Source of the DNA: Vogesella oryzae
GTDB lineage: Bacteria; Pseudomonadota; Gammaproteobacteria; Burkholderiales; Chromobacteriaceae
Direction of reading: 5' to 3'
DNA length: 55,071 nucleotides
NCBI RefSeq assembly: GCF_902829295.1
Contig: NZ_CADEPL010000026.1
Location: forward strand, 1 to 55,071
Part shown: one piece after another, positions 43,244-54,714 of the stretch
How positions within the stretch are numbered: position 1 is the first letter of the stretch
How the letters are laid out: each line of letters starts with the position of its first letter
Notes under the pieces: generated by a model
What the model saw: the letters and a program-made list of their open reading frames with translations, nothing else
The model's database searches: none
Told to the model about the DNA's origin: nothing
Program-made: the position numbers and the translations under genes

Positions 43244-44257
43244 CTAGCGTGCGGCCAACCTGGCCGCCAGCCGTTTCAGACTGTGCCACGGCTCTCCCGG
43301 CTCCACGCCCTTGATCTGGCGATCGATGCGGGCGCACTCGGCCAGTGCCGCCATCAGCTGCTTGCCGCCGATGCGCTTGAGCGCCGGTTCCGCTACCCGC
43401 TGCTTGTCACCCCACAGCCGCAACTCGCCGGCCATGTCGCGCACGCTGCGGCCCTCCTGCAGGCCGCGCCCGAGTCGGATCAGCATGCGCACATCCTCGG
43501 TAAACGACCACAACACCAGCACCGGCGCTTCGCCTTCCGCCTCCAGCCCGTCCAGCATGCGCGTGGCCCGCGCCACGTCACCGGATAGCCAGCTTTCCGA
43601 CAGGTGGAACACGTCGAAACGCGCCACGTTGGCCACCGCTTCGCGCAGCTGTGCCAGCGTCAACTCGCCCGGCGGATGCAATAGCGCCAGCTTGTCGATT
43701 TCCTGTTTCGCCGCCAGCAGGTTGCCTTCCACCCGGTCGGCAAAAAAGGTGGCCGCCTCATGGCTCAGGGTCTGGCCCTGCAGCTTCAGCCGCCGCGCGA
43801 TCCACGCCGGCAAGTCGTTGCGGCCAACCGGGCGCGCCTCCACCAGCACCGCGGCCTTTTCCAGCGCGGTGAACCACTTGCTCTTCTGTTGCGTCTTGTC
43901 GAGCTTGGGCAGCTGGATCAGGGTGACGGTATCGTCCGGCGGGTTGGCCGCCAGCTGCTGCAGCGCCTCGCCACCCTCGGTGCCCGGTTTGCCGCCGGGA
44001 ATGCGGATTTCCAGCAGCTTGAGGCTGGCGAACAGCGACACGCTGCTCATGGCATCACGCAGCTGCGACCAGTCGAAGCCAGCCCCCTCTACAGTCAGCA
44101 CTTCGCGCTCCAGATAGCCGGCGGCGCGGGCGGCAGCGCGGATGCTGTCAGCCGCTTCCAGCGCCAATAGCGTCTCCTCGCCGTACACCAGGTACAGTGC
44201 AGCCGGCGCACCGCGCGCCAGCTGCTCCTTCAGCGCCTCAGGGCTGTTTGCCGGCAT
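43244..44257 (-). CDS. holA: DNA polymerase III delta subunit
   Basis: 337 residues, typical of HolA. N-terminal YLVYGEETLLALEAADSIRAAA, the degenerate AAA+ region TVTLIQLPKLDKTQQKSKWF, and C-terminal collar domain with WHSLKRLAARLAAR. It is the clamp-loader wrench that opens the beta ring. It overlaps lptE by 20 bases (lptE stop lies inside holA), the conserved leuS-lptE-holA order. Two exact motif copies (43250, 43819), the first near the 3' end. Confidence 0.93.
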   Translation of the reverse strand: MPANSPEALKEQLARGAPAALYLVYGEETLLALEAADSIRAAARAAGYLEREVLTVEGAGFDWSQLRDAMSSVSLFASLKLLEIRIPGGKPGTEGGEALQQLAANPPDDTVTLIQLPKLDKTQQKSKWFTALEKAAVLVEARPVGRNDLPAWIARRLKLQGQTLSHEAATFFADRVEGNLLAAKQEIDKLALLHPPGELTLAQLREAVANVARFDVFHLSESWLSGDVARATRMLDGLEAEGEAPVLVLWSFTEDVRMLIRLGRGLQEGRSVRDMAGELRLWGDKQRVAEPALKRIGGKQLMAALAECARIDRQIKGVEPGEPWHSLKRLAARLAAR

Positions 44258-44774
44258 CGGCCTTGCTTCCTGCTACCGGCAGATAGCCCAGACGGCGCAC
44301 CAGCTGGTCGGCTGCTTCCTTGCGCATGTCGGCGCGCAACAGCTGCTCTTCGCGTTCCTTGCCCAAGGTGACCGAGTCGCTATAGCTCATGGTGCGGCGC
44401 TGGGTTACGGTAAGTCGCAGCGGTACCTCATCCTGCAGGCGCTGCACCGTGGCTGTCACACTGTAAATCAGCATGTATTCGTTGACGTCACCAGCCAGGC
44501 TGACGCCCAGCACATCCTTGCGGTCCTCCTCGTCCACGATGCTCAACACGGCATCGGCAGTACCCTTGATGCCTTCGAACTGGATGCGGCCGTCACGACG
44601 CAATGCCGTCTGCAGCGCGGATTGCAGCGAACCGGCCTTGGCAACATGCAGGGTGGTGAAGCTCAGTGGCGCCGACTGCGACAGCGGCGTGGACAGGCCG
44701 CGCAGCTGGAAACCGCAGGCGGACAGGCTGCCGATGCAGGCCAGCAGGGCGATGTTGCGCAGCATTCGTTTCAT
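44238..44774 (-). CDS. lptE: LPS-assembly lipoprotein LptE
   Basis: 178 residues. Lipoprotein signal MKRMLRNIALLACIGSLSACGFQLRG with lipobox LSAC; Cys20 would be acylated. The mature part ends with a charged tail (KADAGKQP). It plugs LptD in the outer membrane and delivers LPS. It follows leuS by 81 bases and overlaps holA by 20 bases. The family is weakly conserved, so assignment rests on lipobox, size and context. Confidence 0.9.
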   Translation of the reverse strand: MKRMLRNIALLACIGSLSACGFQLRGLSTPLSQSAPLSFTTLHVAKAGSLQSALQTALRRDGRIQFEGIKGTADAVLSIVDEEDRKDVLGVSLAGDVNEYMLIYSVTATVQRLQDEVPLRLTVTQRRTMSYSDSVTLGKEREEQLLRADMRKEAADQLVRRLGYLPVAGSKADAGKQP

Positions 44775-44855
44775 TGCATCTCTTCCAGATGACAGCGGCG
44801 CGGGTCAGACCGCGCCGCCTTAAACCGCCGTGGCGCCGGGGCGCCACGCGACGTG

Positions 44856-47573
<2,718 letters not shown>

Positions 47574-47629
47574 TCAAAAAAACAGCAGGACTGACCTGGC
47601 GGCCAACCCTGCAACAGTCAAACTGGTTT

Positions 47630-48442
47630 TCAAGCCTGCCGCAGCAGGCCGAACAGCATCTCGCTGGCCATCACCACCATCAGCACGGCGAAGGCTTTTT
47701 TCAGCCCGGCCACCGGCAACGCATGGGCGGCACGCGCCCCCACCGGCGCCAGCAGCACCGTCATCAGCATCAGCGCCAGCATCGCCGGCAGGTAGACGAA
47801 GCCGATGGCACCCCATGGCAAGCCCGGCTGCTGCCAGCCGCTAAGCAGGTAGCCGATGGCGCCGGACACCGCGATCGGCCAGCCCAGCGCCGCACTGGTG
47901 GCAATGGCGGTATGCACCGGCACATTGCACCAGCTCATGAACGGCACGCTCATCGAACCGCCACCGATGCCGACCCAGCTGGAAATCATGCCGATAACGC
48001 CGCCGGTCGCCGTCTGCCCGGCCAGTCCCGGCATGTCGCGGCTGGCCGCCGGCTTTGCGCCCAAAAACATCTGCGCGCCGATCACATAGGCATACAGCAC
48101 AAAAAACCAGCGCAACGCGTGGCCGGGAATCAGCCCGGCCAGCAAACTGCCGCCAAAGGTACCCAGCACCATGCCCGGTGCCATGCCCCGCACCAGCTGC
48201 CAGTCCACGGCGCCTTTCTTGTGGTGCGCCCGCACACTGGCAAAGCTGGTGAACACCATCACCGCCAGCGAGGTCCCCACAGCCAGGTGCTGCACATGGC
48301 TACCACCCAGCCCGGCCGCGTCCAGCACCCCCACCACCACCGGCACGATCACCAGTCCGCCGCCCACACCCAGCAGCCCGGCCAGGAAACCGGCCACGGC
48401 ACCGCACAGCAGCAAGATCGCAAACATCGATAGCGACAACAT
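47630..48442 (-). CDS. TauE/SafE-family sulfite exporter-like membrane protein
   Basis: 270 residues with about eight membrane segments. Two DUF81 repeats: LLLCGAVAGFLAGLLGVGGGLVIVPVVVG and, in the second half, GGVIGMISSWVGIGGGSMSVPFMSWCNVP. The family exports sulfoacetate, sulfite or other anions; the substrate here is unknown. The ATG overlaps the EVE gene stop (TGATG), so translation is coupled. The start at 48442 matches the overlap. Confidence 0.9.
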   Translation of the reverse strand: MLSLSMFAILLLCGAVAGFLAGLLGVGGGLVIVPVVVGVLDAAGLGGSHVQHLAVGTSLAVMVFTSFASVRAHHKKGAVDWQLVRGMAPGMVLGTFGGSLLAGLIPGHALRWFFVLYAYVIGAQMFLGAKPAASRDMPGLAGQTATGGVIGMISSWVGIGGGSMSVPFMSWCNVPVHTAIATSAALGWPIAVSGAIGYLLSGWQQPGLPWGAIGFVYLPAMLALMLMTVLLAPVGARAAHALPVAGLKKAFAVLMVVMASEMLFGLLRQA

Positions 48443-48900
48443 CACAACACCTCTTCCATCAGGTAGCGCCATTCCTCCGTCGTCACCGGGGTAATCGACA
48501 AGCGGTTGCCCCGCTTCAGCACGATCATCTCCGCCAGCAGCGGGTGCTGGCGCAACTCTTGTGGCGACACCAGCCGCGTCTTGCGCACAAAACGCACGTC
48601 CACGCACTGCCAGCGCGGATTGGCGGGATCGGACTTGGGGTCGTGATACGGACTGGCGGCATCGAACTGACTAGAGTCGGCATGCGCGGCACTTGCCACC
48701 TCGGCGATGCCGGCAATGCCCGGTTCGGGGCAGGAGGAGTGCCAGAACAGCAGCAGGTCGCCCGGTTGCATGTCGTCGCGCATGAAATTGCGCGCCTGGT
48801 AATTGCGCACGCCGGTCCACTCGAACAGCTTGTCAGGGTTGGCCGCAAGGTGGTCAATGCCAACCTCGTCGGGTTCGGATTTCATCAGCCAGTAACGCAC
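48442..48900 (-). CDS. EVE domain-containing protein
   Basis: 152 residues from GTG 48900 with AGGAGAG 8 bases upstream; reads RYWLMKSEPDEVGIDHLAAN, the typical EVE start, then WTGVRNYQARNFMRDDMQPGDLLLFWHSSC and PVTTEEWRYLMEEVL. EVE domains share the PUA-like fold that reads modified bases such as 5-methylcytosine derivatives, and are linked to nucleic-acid modification. Precise ligand unknown. It is coupled to a TauE-type exporter gene. A motif copy falls at 48838. Confidence 0.88.
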   Translation of the reverse strand: MRYWLMKSEPDEVGIDHLAANPDKLFEWTGVRNYQARNFMRDDMQPGDLLLFWHSSCPEPGIAGIAEVASAAHADSSQFDAASPYHDPKSDPANPRWQCVDVRFVRKTRLVSPQELRQHPLLAEMIVLKRGNRLSITPVTTEEWRYLMEEVL

Positions 48901-49162
48901 GGGGTCTCTCCTGCTGCCGCTATGACGCTGGCAGATCATTTCCAAGAAAGCCCATTATCCATCGACTGCTCTGCGCAGGTGAAATTCACGCACGGCCACC
49001 CGTTACGCATAGCCCGTCAGACAGATCATCCCGTGTAGCACACCACCAGAAAATCAGCCATTCAACATTTAAAATCAGCCACTTATATGAAAAAATTGAT
49101 GGGCAGGGCAGCTATGATGGAAGGTGATGTCGTGTCTGCCTCGCCGGCAGAGAGGAGAAGCC
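48901..49162. other. Intergenic region EVE to small membrane protein
   Basis: 262 bases without a recognisable gene. The right half is AT-richer (ATTCAACATTTAAAATC, 49048-49074 region) and probably contains the promoter of the small membrane protein. Confidence 0.5.
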
Positions 49163-49375
49163 ATGTACCTGCCGCACACGCTGTACGAAATGGAGCCCTA
49201 CCTTTGCCTGGGTTCGGGCACGCTGGCTTTGACCCAGCTGGAACTGGCCGTTGGCCGGCTGGCCGGGGCGCTGATCATCCTGGCAGGAGGATATATCCTG
49301 ATGCTGCGTTACCAGGCGCGCAGCAAGAAACGCCAGCGCACCGGCAGCAAACCGCCACCGGCACGCCGGCGCTGA
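49163..49375 (+). CDS. Small single-span membrane protein, unknown function
   Basis: 70 residues from an ATG preceded by AGAGGAGAAG, an excellent ribosome binding site. One hydrophobic helix at about residues 31-51 (RLAGALIILAGGYILMLRY) followed by a strongly basic tail (RSKKRQRTGSKPPPARRR), so the C-terminus should be cytosolic. No family recognised. Convergent to the RcnB-like gene, 3 bases between the stops. Confidence 0.6.
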   Translation: MYLPHTLYEMEPYLCLGSGTLALTQLELAVGRLAGALIILAGGYILMLRYQARSKKRQRTGSKPPPARRR

Positions 49376-49378
49376 CGG

Positions 49379-49891
49379 CTAGTGCATGAATACGTCTTTC
49401 AGGATTTCATGCACGATCAGGGTGCCGACCGTCACCAGCACCAGGTCGGTACCGACTACGCGCCACTCGTAACCCGGACGCTCCGGCAAGCGCACCAGCA
49501 TGTCATGCGGTACGTAGCGCTTGGCGATGCCCGGAGGCAGCGGCTTGCCCCGAGCCAGATTCTTGCGGATGCCTGGCGGCAGGGAACGATACTCGCCGTA
49601 GTTCAGGTGCGACTCGTATGCGAAGCGACGGGCGTCGTCACGCGAGATGCCTGCACTCTCATAGTGGCGCGAGCCGGCATCGTGATGCGCCGATTTGCCA
49701 CCCTTGCTGTATTTTTCATGCTTGTCATGCTTCTGGCCCTGCATCCAGGGTGGCGTTTCACCCTGATGCTGGTAACCGTCCTGATGGTTGCCATTGCCCT
49801 TGCCTTCCGGCGGGGCGGCCATCACCGGCATGCCAACCAGCGACAGGCTGATGGCGGCCAACAGTGTCTTTGTGTGCCAATCGCGTTTCAT
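49379..49891 (-). CDS. RcnB/CigR-like periplasmic or anchored protein
   Basis: 170 residues. Signal peptide MKRDWHTKTLLAAISLSLVGMPVMAAPP, a His/Gly-rich low-complexity region (about 30-80, many HxxH-like pairs) that could bind metal, and a C-terminal RcnB-type domain SLPPGIRKNLARGKPLPPGIAKRYVPHDMLVRLP...VLVTVGTLIVHEILKDVF. RcnB relatives influence nickel/cobalt balance; CigR of Salmonella shares the domain. AGGAG 9 bases before the ATG. Function is inferred only from family. Confidence 0.75.
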   Translation of the reverse strand: MKRDWHTKTLLAAISLSLVGMPVMAAPPEGKGNGNHQDGYQHQGETPPWMQGQKHDKHEKYSKGGKSAHHDAGSRHYESAGISRDDARRFAYESHLNYGEYRSLPPGIRKNLARGKPLPPGIAKRYVPHDMLVRLPERPGYEWRVVGTDLVLVTVGTLIVHEILKDVFMH

Positions 49892-49988
49892 GAAGCGACT
49901 CCTGTGAAATGACAATTTCAGCCTATCAGACCGGCACGCGAATATCGTTACTAAAAGTGTGTGGAAGTGTGACCGAATGCGACGGCGG

Positions 49989-50579
49989 TCAGCGGAAGCG
50001 GTACAGTCCGCTCTCGGTCACCAGGTAGTCGAGCTGTACATCCCACGGCTCGCGCGGCACCCGCGCCACGCGCTGGCAGTCATAGGCGACACCGACCAGC
50101 AGCGGCCGGCGCTGCGGATGGCGCTGGCGAAAGGCCAGCGTGCTGTCGTAAAAGCCGCCGCCCTGCCCCATGCGGTAGCCCTGCGCATCCACCGCCAGCA
50201 GCGGCACAAACAGCACATCCAGCTTTTCCGCCCGCAGGCAGGGGCCGTCGTACTCGGCAATACCGTAACGCGGATGCCGATACCAGCGCCGCTCGCCACC
50301 CAGCCGGCTGAACCACAGCCGCCGGCTGCCAGCCGGAATCTGCGGCAGGTAAATATCGCCGCCACGCCACAACACGGTGCTGATCAGCACATCCAGATCG
50401 AGCTCGGAACCGGCAGCCAGGTAAGCGCCGATCCGCTTGCCGCGCCGCAGAAACCGGGACGCATAGCGTGCGACGGCGCGCATTGCTGCCGCCCGCTGTT
50501 GCGGCGTCAGCGCCATACGGGCGCGGCGCACCTGGCGGCGCAAGGCCTGCTTGTCGGCAACGGGATGGTTAGTAGTCAT
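49989..50579 (-). CDS. ygfA: 5-formyltetrahydrofolate cyclo-ligase
   Basis: 196 residues starting MTTNHPVADKQALRRQVRRARMAL; motifs IGAYLAAGSELDL, IYLPQIPAGSRRLWFSRLG, LLAVDAQGYRMGQGGGFYDSTLAF and VGVAYDCQRV define the family. It converts 5-formyl-THF to methenyl-THF with ATP. As in most proteobacteria it lies downstream of zapA and the 6S RNA gene, which here takes the space between. Confidence 0.94.
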   Translation of the reverse strand: MTTNHPVADKQALRRQVRRARMALTPQQRAAAMRAVARYASRFLRRGKRIGAYLAAGSELDLDVLISTVLWRGGDIYLPQIPAGSRRLWFSRLGGERRWYRHPRYGIAEYDGPCLRAEKLDVLFVPLLAVDAQGYRMGQGGGFYDSTLAFRQRHPQRRPLLVGVAYDCQRVARVPREPWDVQLDYLVTESGLYRFR

Positions 50580-50607
50580 GAGGCAGACTTGGCCAGGGGA
50601 TGGGAGT

Positions 50608-50782
50608 CCCCCGCGAGTGTCGATCCGGCAAAATTCGCTTGTACCCTGTTTCCAGGGGGTCGCCTGCATGTTGCTTCGGGCACACCCGCAAGGGGCGCGG
50701 CACACCCGCAACGTCTACTAGCAACCAAAGCGAACGCATTGGTACAAAGGAATTTAGGAGCCTTCTCGAACACCGCAGGGGG
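50608..50782 (-). ncRNA. ssrS: 6S RNA (ssrS)
   Basis: The zapA-ygfA spacer on the minus strand folds with closing ends CCCCTGCGGTGTTCGA near the 5' end and TCGACACTCGCGGGGG near the 3' end, giving a terminal stem of about 16 pairs with few mismatches. Internal G/C stems flank a central unpaired region, as in 6S RNA, which mimics an open promoter and binds sigma-70 RNA polymerase. Position between zapA and ygfA is the diagnostic context. Ends are approximate; the sequence was not aligned to a model. Confidence 0.75.
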
Positions 50783-50811
50783 TAAGCGGATATTCTGGTT
50801 GTCGGCAGCGG

Positions 50812-51126
50812 CTAGAACAGCTTTTGCTGACTGGCGGACAGCGCCTGATCGGCTGCCTCGCTCATGGTGTGTATTTTACGCTGGATTGTGGCCATCTCCA
50901 AGCCGCCATCGCCGACTTTTACTTTCAGCAGATCGTGCGCGATGTTCAGCGCCGCCATGATGGCCACCTTGTCGGCATCCATCACCCGGCCACCGGCCTG
51001 GATGGTATCGATCTTGTCGGCCAGCAGACGCACAGCCTGTTCCAGCGTTTCCCGTTCGTCGGCCGGGGTACCGATGGTGAACTGACGCCCCAGCAGGGTA
51101 ACGTCGATCTGAACCACATCACTCAT
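50812..51126 (-). CDS. zapA: Cell division protein ZapA
   Basis: 104 residues starting MSDVVQIDVTLLGRQFTIGTPADERETLEQAVRLLADKID, the ZapA N-terminal domain, then a long amphipathic helix (AALNIAHDLLKVKVGDGG...). It crosslinks FtsZ protofilaments at the divisome. The gene overlaps the preceding coiled-coil gene by ATGA and precedes 6S RNA. Confidence 0.93.
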   Translation of the reverse strand: MSDVVQIDVTLLGRQFTIGTPADERETLEQAVRLLADKIDTIQAGGRVMDADKVAIMAALNIAHDLLKVKVGDGGLEMATIQRKIHTMSEAADQALSASQQKLF

Positions 51127-51326
51127 GCCTCTTCCTCCTTGGGCAGCCGGTCAATCAGCGCGGCCACGCGATGGCGGGTTTCTTCCAGCGCAAACTTCAG
51201 CTCGGCATTGTCGCGCAGGGATTCGCCCAGCGCGGCGGCAAGGCGGCTGTTTTGCGCATCCAGCTCGTGCACGCGGGCAATCAGCGCGGCGACACGGCTT
51301 TCCAGATAGTCGAGTTCATGTTCCAT
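51123..51326 (-). CDS. Coiled-coil cell division protein, ZapB/TIGR02449-like
   Basis: 67 residues, one continuous heptad-like helix from HELDYLESRVAALIARVHELDAQNSRLAAALGESL to HRVAALIDRLPKEEEA, with L/I/V at a and d positions. Similar small coiled coils lie directly upstream of zapA in betaproteobacteria and probably act with ZapA on the Z ring. The 4-base ATGA overlap with zapA supports coupling. Confidence 0.85.
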   Translation of the reverse strand: MEHELDYLESRVAALIARVHELDAQNSRLAAALGESLRDNAELKFALEETRHRVAALIDRLPKEEEA

Positions 51327-51347
51327 GGCGGCGAGGATAACGGGGCG

Positions 51348-52220
51348 TCAGGAGGGCGTCAAACCCAGCTTGCGGCGGGCTGTATCCAGCGCGGCACACA
51401 CGTTGGCCGCCCCCTGCAGCAGGCGCGGACCGGGCCGGCTGACCGGATCGGGCGCCAGCGTGAATTGCAGCCGGTCGCGTACCGCCGGCAGCTGCGGCCA
51501 ACGTTGCCAGCGTGCCTGCAGCGAGGCATCGAAAGCCAGCATCACCTGTGGCCGGGCAAGCAACACTGCCTCGTTACTGACCTGCGGCGCCGGCAACGGC
51601 GCCGCCGCAAACACGTTGCGACCACCACACAGTGCCAGCAAGGAGCCAAGAAAGCTGCGATTGCTGACGGTAAACAGCGGATTGTCGCCCACCTGCACAA
51701 ACACCCGCAGCGGCGCGGCATGGGCATACTGCTGCTGTAACGACTGTAGTCCGCGTTCATACTGCCGCGCGGCGGCGTCTGCCGCAGAGATGCGTCCGGT
51801 TAGCATGCCCAGCCGGCGCAACTCGCTGGAGACATCAGCCAACGCCACCGGCGCACTGATATACAGCGGCACCCCCAACTCACGCAGCCGCGCCAGTTCG
51901 CGGCCATTGCCGCCATCACGCCAGGCCACCACCAGATCCGGCTGCTGGCGCATTACCGCCTCCAGGCTGATACCGCTGTAACCACCAACGCGCGGCAATT
52001 GTCGTGCCGCCGGCGGGTAATCGCTGTAATCCACCGCCGCCGCCAGCTGCCGTTCGGCACCGATGGCAAACAGGTCTTCCACCAGGTGCGGCGCCAGCGC
52101 CACGATGCGCGTTGCCGGCGCCGGTAGCGACACCATCTGCCCCATGCCGTCGCGCACGCTGACCTGCGCCAGCACCGGCCAAGCCGCCAGCAAGCCGGCG
52201 GCCAACACCAGCCGTTTCAT
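51348..52220 (-). CDS. btuF: Cobalamin/corrinoid ABC-type substrate-binding protein (BtuF-like)
   Basis: 290 residues. Signal peptide MKRLVLAAGLLAAWPVLAQ, then the type III (helical-backbone) binding fold with TRIVALAPHLVEDLFAIGAERQLAAAVDYSDYPPAA, QPDLVVAWRDGG and VFVQVGDNPLFTV. BtuF passes B12 to BtuCD; no BtuC or BtuD gene is in the window. It overlaps the cobU stop by ATGA, in an operon under a cobalamin riboswitch, which supports corrinoid as ligand. Motif copy at 51493. Confidence 0.88.
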   Translation of the reverse strand: MKRLVLAAGLLAAWPVLAQVSVRDGMGQMVSLPAPATRIVALAPHLVEDLFAIGAERQLAAAVDYSDYPPAARQLPRVGGYSGISLEAVMRQQPDLVVAWRDGGNGRELARLRELGVPLYISAPVALADVSSELRRLGMLTGRISAADAAARQYERGLQSLQQQYAHAAPLRVFVQVGDNPLFTVSNRSFLGSLLALCGGRNVFAAAPLPAPQVSNEAVLLARPQVMLAFDASLQARWQRWPQLPAVRDRLQFTLAPDPVSRPGPRLLQGAANVCAALDTARRKLGLTPS

Positions 52221-52747
52221 GCGGCCCCTTTCAGACGCAAAGGTTGGCCGCAGGCCACCAGGGTCACCTGCTGACACACGGTCGCCAGCGCCTGATTCAG
52301 CCAGCCAAGCTCATCGACAAACACGCGGGTTTCCTCGCCCAGCGGCACCACGCCCCAGCCGATTTCGTTGGTCACCAGCAGCACGCTGGCCGGAGTCGCG
52401 GCCAACGCCGCCAGCAAGGCATCGCGCTGCAGCTGCCAGCCAACCTGATCGAAATCACCATTTACATCGAAAAAACGCATCAACCACATGCCCATGCAGT
52501 CCACCAGCAGCAGCTCGCCGGCTGCGGCAGCGGCCAGCACCGGCGCCAGCGCCTGACCGGCTTCGGTCAGCTGCCAGCGTGCCGGCCGTTGCTGCTGATG
52601 CCGGGCAATCCGCTCGGCAAACGCCCCATCCCCGGCACGCCGCTCGGCGGTGGCCACATAGCGCACCAGCCCGGCATGCGCCAGCGCCAGTTGCTCGGCA
52701 AAGCGGCTCTTGCCACTGCGGGCGCCGCCGGTGATGAGGTGTTTCAT
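52217..52747 (-). CDS. cobU: Bifunctional adenosylcobinamide kinase/adenosylcobinamide-phosphate guanylyltransferase
   Basis: 176 residues. P-loop at the very N-terminus (HLITGGARSGKSRFAEQLA), YVATAERR, LLLVDCMGMWLMR and VTNEIGWGVVP, the CobU/CobP family signature, with the guanylylated His in RIARHQQQRP. It phosphorylates adenosylcobinamide and adds GMP, in the nucleotide-loop assembly of B12. It lies between btuB (10 bases) and btuF (4-base overlap). Motif copy at 52243. Confidence 0.94.
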   Translation of the reverse strand: MKHLITGGARSGKSRFAEQLALAHAGLVRYVATAERRAGDGAFAERIARHQQQRPARWQLTEAGQALAPVLAAAAAGELLLVDCMGMWLMRFFDVNGDFDQVGWQLQRDALLAALAATPASVLLVTNEIGWGVVPLGEETRVFVDELGWLNQALATVCQQVTLVACGQPLRLKGAA

Positions 52748-52757
52748 CGGAACTCGC

Positions 52758-54587
52758 TTAGTTGCTGTAACGGGCAGTCAGCAGCCAGCCACGACCGGCC
52801 TGGTTATAGCCCTTGGCGGTTTCGTACTGCTTGTCGGCAATATTGGTCAGGCGTGTACCGATAGTCCAGTGCGTATCCAGCTGGTAGTCGGCACCCAGAT
52901 TGACTACACCATAGCCATCCAGATACTCACTGTTGCTGCTATTGGCAGGGCGGCGGCCACTGAAGCGCCATTCAGCGGTCCAGTGAGTACGTCCCTGTTG
53001 CAGTCCAAGAGTGAGTCCGCCAAGCAGCTTGGCACGATTTTTCAGCAGCTTGCCGCTATCCAGATCGCGGGCACGCTGCGAAGTCAGGTTAGCCCCCACA
53101 GAGAAAGCGCCAAACGAGCTACCAGCTTCCAGCGTTTGCCCGGAAATACGCGCCCGACCGATATTGTTCATCGTCGAGTAATCATCAGTGATAACAATCA
53201 GGTTATCGATTTTGTTATCGAACGCCGTCAGCTTTACAAAATTGCTACCGTGCCGCCAGTCTACCGCCAGCTCCTGGTTAGTTGCCTCTTCCGGTTTCAG
53301 GTTGGGGTTACCCTGGTAACCAAAAGAAAGCGGGTAGTACAGATCATTGAATGTTGGCTCCTTGTAGGCGGTGCCATAAGCCGCACGCAGCAGCCAACCC
53401 TCTGCCGGCACAAAACCATAGCCAATCTGGCCGGTGCGCTTGCCACCAAACTGTGAGCTGTCGTCATAGCGCACGCTGCCTTGCAGGCGATGGGCACCAA
53501 ACTCGCCCTGATAGCCGGCGAAGACCGCATTGACGCTACGGCTGGAGGTGGTGAAAGCCGTAGAGCTCGCCACATGCTGCTCGGTATTGGATACCCCGGC
53601 GGTGACCTGCTGACCCGGCGCCAGTTTGATGTCGCTCTGCCACAGCCATTCGTCCTGACGGGTTTCAAAAGTACTGTCAGACTGGTCGAAATTGCCGTTG
53701 GTGTAGCTGATGGAGCGGTCATCGGTATGGCTGTAGCGCAATGTGCTCAACCAGTTACCGGTCAGCTGATCTTTCAGTTCGACACTCTGGCCGGCCAGGC
53801 GGGCATGCTCTTCGTCCTGGGCGTTACTGCTGGAGTCGTACTCGGAAGTCGCCTCGGTCTGGTACAACGTTACACCGATGCTGTGGCCCGCCGCCCACTC
53901 GTGCTGCACGCTGGCCAGATAAGTGGTGTTGTCGTAGCCGTCTCGGTCAGGGTTATAGCCGTAGGACACGCCAGAATTGGTCGCCGAAAAACCATCGGTC
54001 TGGTTGTGGTCGAAGGCCAGGTTATAGCTGGTGCTGCCGGTCTTGCCGCTGATACCGGCACCGATCTGGCGTTTGCCGTCGGAACCGATGCCAACCTCAG
54101 CCTGCAGGTGCGGCTCGCCCTCACCTTTCTTGGTGAAAATCTGGATCACGCCGCCAATGGCATCGGCTCCGTACAGACTGGAAGCCGGGCCGCGCACGAT
54201 CTCGATGCGCTCCACCGCCGCCAGCGGGATGTGTTGCAGCGAGGTACTTCCCGCGGTAGCAGACACAATCCGCATGCCATCCACCAGCACCACAACGTGA
54301 CCGGAGTTGGTTCCACGCAGATAAAGACCAACGGTCTTGCCTTCACCGCCATTGCTATAGATTTCCACCCCGGCCTGATGCGCCAGGAACTCCGGCAGGC
54401 TGAGGCTGCCGGACTGCTCGATTTCCTCGCGACCCAGCACGGTCACATCGGACAGCACCTTGGCAATCGGCGTCGCTACGCGGGTCGCCGTCACCACCAC
54501 TTCATCCAGCTGGGTAGCAGTATCGGCCAGGGCGGCATGGGAACAGGCCAGCGCTACCAGCGCGGCCAACGGTTTGTAGTTGAACAT
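52758..54587 (-). CDS. btuB: TonB-dependent vitamin B12 receptor BtuB
   Basis: 609 residues. Signal peptide MFNYKPLAALVALACSHAALAD, TonB box region DEVVVTATR, plug domain (LRGTNSGHVVVLVDGMRI, VERIEIVRGPASSLYGADAIGGVIQIFTKKG) and a 22-strand-type barrel to the C-terminal aromatic-rich AGRGWLLTARYSN. Unlike many, the last residue is Asn rather than Phe/Trp. B12 assignment rests on BtuB-like plug sequence, a cobalamin riboswitch in the leader and the cobU-btuF neighbours. Start fixed by GGAGTG 9 bases before ATG. Confidence 0.94.
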   Translation of the reverse strand: MFNYKPLAALVALACSHAALADTATQLDEVVVTATRVATPIAKVLSDVTVLGREEIEQSGSLSLPEFLAHQAGVEIYSNGGEGKTVGLYLRGTNSGHVVVLVDGMRIVSATAGSTSLQHIPLAAVERIEIVRGPASSLYGADAIGGVIQIFTKKGEGEPHLQAEVGIGSDGKRQIGAGISGKTGSTSYNLAFDHNQTDGFSATNSGVSYGYNPDRDGYDNTTYLASVQHEWAAGHSIGVTLYQTEATSEYDSSSNAQDEEHARLAGQSVELKDQLTGNWLSTLRYSHTDDRSISYTNGNFDQSDSTFETRQDEWLWQSDIKLAPGQQVTAGVSNTEQHVASSTAFTTSSRSVNAVFAGYQGEFGAHRLQGSVRYDDSSQFGGKRTGQIGYGFVPAEGWLLRAAYGTAYKEPTFNDLYYPLSFGYQGNPNLKPEEATNQELAVDWRHGSNFVKLTAFDNKIDNLIVITDDYSTMNNIGRARISGQTLEAGSSFGAFSVGANLTSQRARDLDSGKLLKNRAKLLGGLTLGLQQGRTHWTAEWRFSGRRPANSSNSEYLDGYGVVNLGADYQLDTHWTIGTRLTNIADKQYETAKGYNQAGRGWLLTARYSN

Positions 54588-54714
54588 TGAGTCACACTCC
54601 AGGAAGAAAAAAACGGAGTGCGGAGAAATAAAGGACAACGCAAGCGGCAATAACGGCTGCGGACTGTCAGATCGCCTCCCCGCGATGCTCCAGCAAGGAC
54701 GCGATTCCGCCACG

